Source: JBJXHG01 sp046160865 | GTDB lineage: Bacteria > Planctomycetota > UBA1135 > GCA-002686595 | Length of the DNA: 9,894 bases | Reading direction: 5' to 3' | Assembly: GCA_046160865.1 (NCBI GenBank) | Contig: JBJXHG010000057.1 | Coordinates: 1 to 9,894 of the forward strand | Part shown: positions 8,619 through 9,894 of the stretch, in pieces | Numbering within the stretch: the stretch's first letter is position 1 | How the letters are laid out: every line of letters starts with the position of its first letter | Notes under the pieces: generated by a model | Databases searched by the model: none | What the model was told of the DNA's origin: nothing | The model's input: only the letters and a program-made list of their open reading frames with translations | Made by a program: the position numbers and the translations under genes

Positions 8619-9832
8619 GGCTTCGAGCTCCCGTGCGGTCGATTGCGACCGAGGCGCTCGTGCGCGGCGACGAACTCGTGCGTGCAGAACGCGGCCATCA
8701 GCGAAAGGTCTCCGGCGAGCACGGTCGCGGCCAAGATCTCGGCGAACATACCCGCCTTGCCTTCACCGGAGCAACCGAGCAACGCGAGACACTCGACCGC
8801 CGTGCCCTGCGCGGTTCCGCCGCCGACCGTGCCGACGAGCAACGATGGCAACGTCGCGCTCGCGTAGAGATCGCCGTCCGCCGTCACGTCGAAGTCGAGG
8901 CTGCCCGTCGCGCTCTCGGTGACGTAGGCGACGTCCTGTCCGCACGCAAGCATCACCGCGGCGATCCCGTTCGCGGCCTGCACGAGCCCGTTGTGCGTCC
9001 CAAGCTGCGCGTAGCCCGCGTGGTACGTCCGCAGGATCGCGACCAAGTCCTCCGGCGTGACGCGCAACACTTCGGCGAGGTGATCGCGCGCGACGACCGC
9101 GTCGCAGATCACGCTGCGGCCGCGGCCTTCGACGAGCGCACGCGCGTTGGCGCGCTTCTCGACGTCTTGGCCGTGCACGTAGCGCGCGCGGGCGTCCGTG
9201 CGCGCCGCGAGGTCCGCGCTGATGCGATCCGCCGCTTGCGCAGCCATGTTGATGCCGATCGCGTCGCCGGTCGTGAAGACGAGCGAGAGCACGACGCGGC
9301 GGCCGAGTGCTTGCGGCCGGACGGCGACAAGCTTCCCATGCCGCGTTTTCTCCGCGACGAGCGCGGCGAAGCGCTCGAAGCTCGCGCGCGCGACGTCGAC
9401 GGCGGCACAGGCGGCCTGCGCGTCGGCGTACACGAGCACGGGATTCTGCGTCAGCCCTTCCGAAACGACGCGTGCGCGCAGATGGCCGCCGTCGAGCGCG
9501 CGCATCCCGCGCGAGTACGACGCGACCATCGCGCCTTCGGTCGTCGCCATCGGCACGTAGACCTCGCGCGGACCGAGGCTCGTGTCGAGCGACAGCGGAC
9601 CCGCGATTCCGAGCGGGACCTGCGCGAAACCGACGAGGTTCTCGATCTTCCCGCGCGCGTCGGCGAGCGGCGTCGGCTCGCCGGCGAGGTGAACCGGACG
9701 CGCTCCGGCGATCGCTTGCCACAGTTCCCGCCGCGCTTCGACCGCCGCGAGCGAGTAGTCGTCGTGCGCGTCGCGCGGAATGCGCGGCAGCCTCCTGTCA
9801 TCGGTGGCGCCGCCGCCTGCTGCTTCAGTCAT
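8615..9832 (-). CDS. hmgA: Class I hydroxymethylglutaryl-CoA reductase
   Basis: This enzyme reduces HMG-CoA to mevalonate with NAD(P)H, the committed step of the mevalonate route to isoprenoids. Counting from 9832 (405 residues): ENLVG (64-68), catalytic Glu99 in TTEGAMVAS, cofactor segment DAIGINM (190-196), catalytic Lys226 in DVEKRA, Asp300 in CGQD, GTVGGGT (334-340) and catalytic His391 in AAHERLGRN. The ENLVG and TTEG forms are class I; no N-terminal membrane domain is present, as usual in prokaryotes. ATGs at 9850, 9835 and 9832 are all in frame. GAGG lies seven bases before 9832, which favours it; the longest version starts at 9850. The stop overlaps the M23-like gene by four bases. 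The KK of the common DKK motif reads KR. Confidence 0.95.
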   Translation of the reverse strand: MTEAAGGGATDDRRLPRIPRDAHDDYSLAAVEARRELWQAIAGARPVHLAGEPTPLADARGKIENLVGFAQVPLGIAGPLSLDTSLGPREVYVPMATTEGAMVASYSRGMRALDGGHLRARVVSEGLTQNPVLVYADAQAACAAVDVARASFERFAALVAEKTRHGKLVAVRPQALGRRVVLSLVFTTGDAIGINMAAQAADRISADLAARTDARARYVHGQDVEKRANARALVEGRGRSVICDAVVARDHLAEVLRVTPEDLVAILRTYHAGYAQLGTHNGLVQAANGIAAVMLACGQDVAYVTESATGSLDFDVTADGDLYASATLPSLLVGTVGGGTAQGTAVECLALLGCSGEGKAGMFAEILAATVLAGDLSLMAAFCTHEFVAAHERLGRNRPHGSSKP

Positions 9833-9850
9833 CATCGTGCCTCGGGTCAT

Positions 9851-9894
9851 GCTAGCAGCCCGTGGTGAAAGTCATTCGGCACGAAAGTCGTCCG
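9851..9894. other. Upstream flank of HMG-CoA reductase, cut by window edge
   Basis: These 44 bases precede the earliest possible HMG-CoA reductase start. I see no convincing promoter boxes or gene end in them, so it remains open whether the operon begins here or has further genes upstream. Confidence 0.3.

Noticed and set aside
8615..9832. Class II (degradative) HMG-CoA reductase
   Set aside because: The ENLVG, TTEGAMVAS, CGQD and C-terminal AAHERLGRN motifs match the class I pattern.
8633..9868. 411-residue plus-strand open frame opposite HMG-CoA reductase
   Set aside because: It is a mirror of a well-supported gene with all catalytic motifs on the minus strand, and its composition is Arg/Ala/Asp-biased.
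9841..9875. Possible third copy of a repeat A end (CTAG followed by CGTGGTGA)
   Set aside because: CTAG lies on the wrong side of CGTGGTGA for a repeat A end and matching stops after about eight bases, so it is probably chance.

Overview
This is a GC-rich bacterial chromosomal segment carrying mostly housekeeping genes plus two clusters of dispersed palindromic repeats. The ferredoxin, the GDGSWG-type GpsA and the EF-G read most like Planctomycetota proteins, with Myxococcota or another 'deltaproteobacterial' lineage as the main alternative. That placement rests on remembered family resemblance, not on a search. A class I HMG-CoA reductase implies mevalonate-pathway chemistry.

Layout. 1-310: two abutting long palindromes, B1 (cut by the window edge) and A1, joined at a shared CTAG. 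412-489 (-): tRNA-Pro(GGG) with an excellent sigma70-type promoter. 670-1065 (+): small three-helix membrane protein, convergent with a minus-strand operon at 3178-1085 (plsY, gpsA, four-helix membrane protein) whose genes overlap by 8 and 4 bases. 3392-3658 (+): seven-iron ferredoxin with its own promoter, divergent from plsY. 3847-4188: the second palindrome pair, A2 and B2, in the convergent gap between the ferredoxin and a beta-propeller gene. 4194-5219 (-): PQQ-like beta-propeller protein. 5262-5292: strong hairpin terminator. 5299-7407 (-): fusA (EF-G), outside a str operon, with a promoter and a roughly 140-nt structured leader. 7617-9832 (-): HMG-CoA reductase and a membrane-anchored M23/LytM-like protein joined by a four-base GTGA overlap.

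How the genes work together. GpsA makes sn-glycerol-3-phosphate and PlsY acylates it, so this operon starts phospholipid synthesis. HMG-CoA reductase makes mevalonate for isoprenoids, including the lipid carrier of cell-wall synthesis, and its translationally coupled partner has a cell-wall-peptidase fold with an altered active site.

The most unusual content is the pair of CTAG-bounded palindrome families A and B. Each is symmetric to the base about its centre, and they abut in both clusters; relative to A, B lies on opposite sides and in opposite orientation. Second is the fusA leader, where an upstream arm can pair with the loop of the hairpin just before the start codon.
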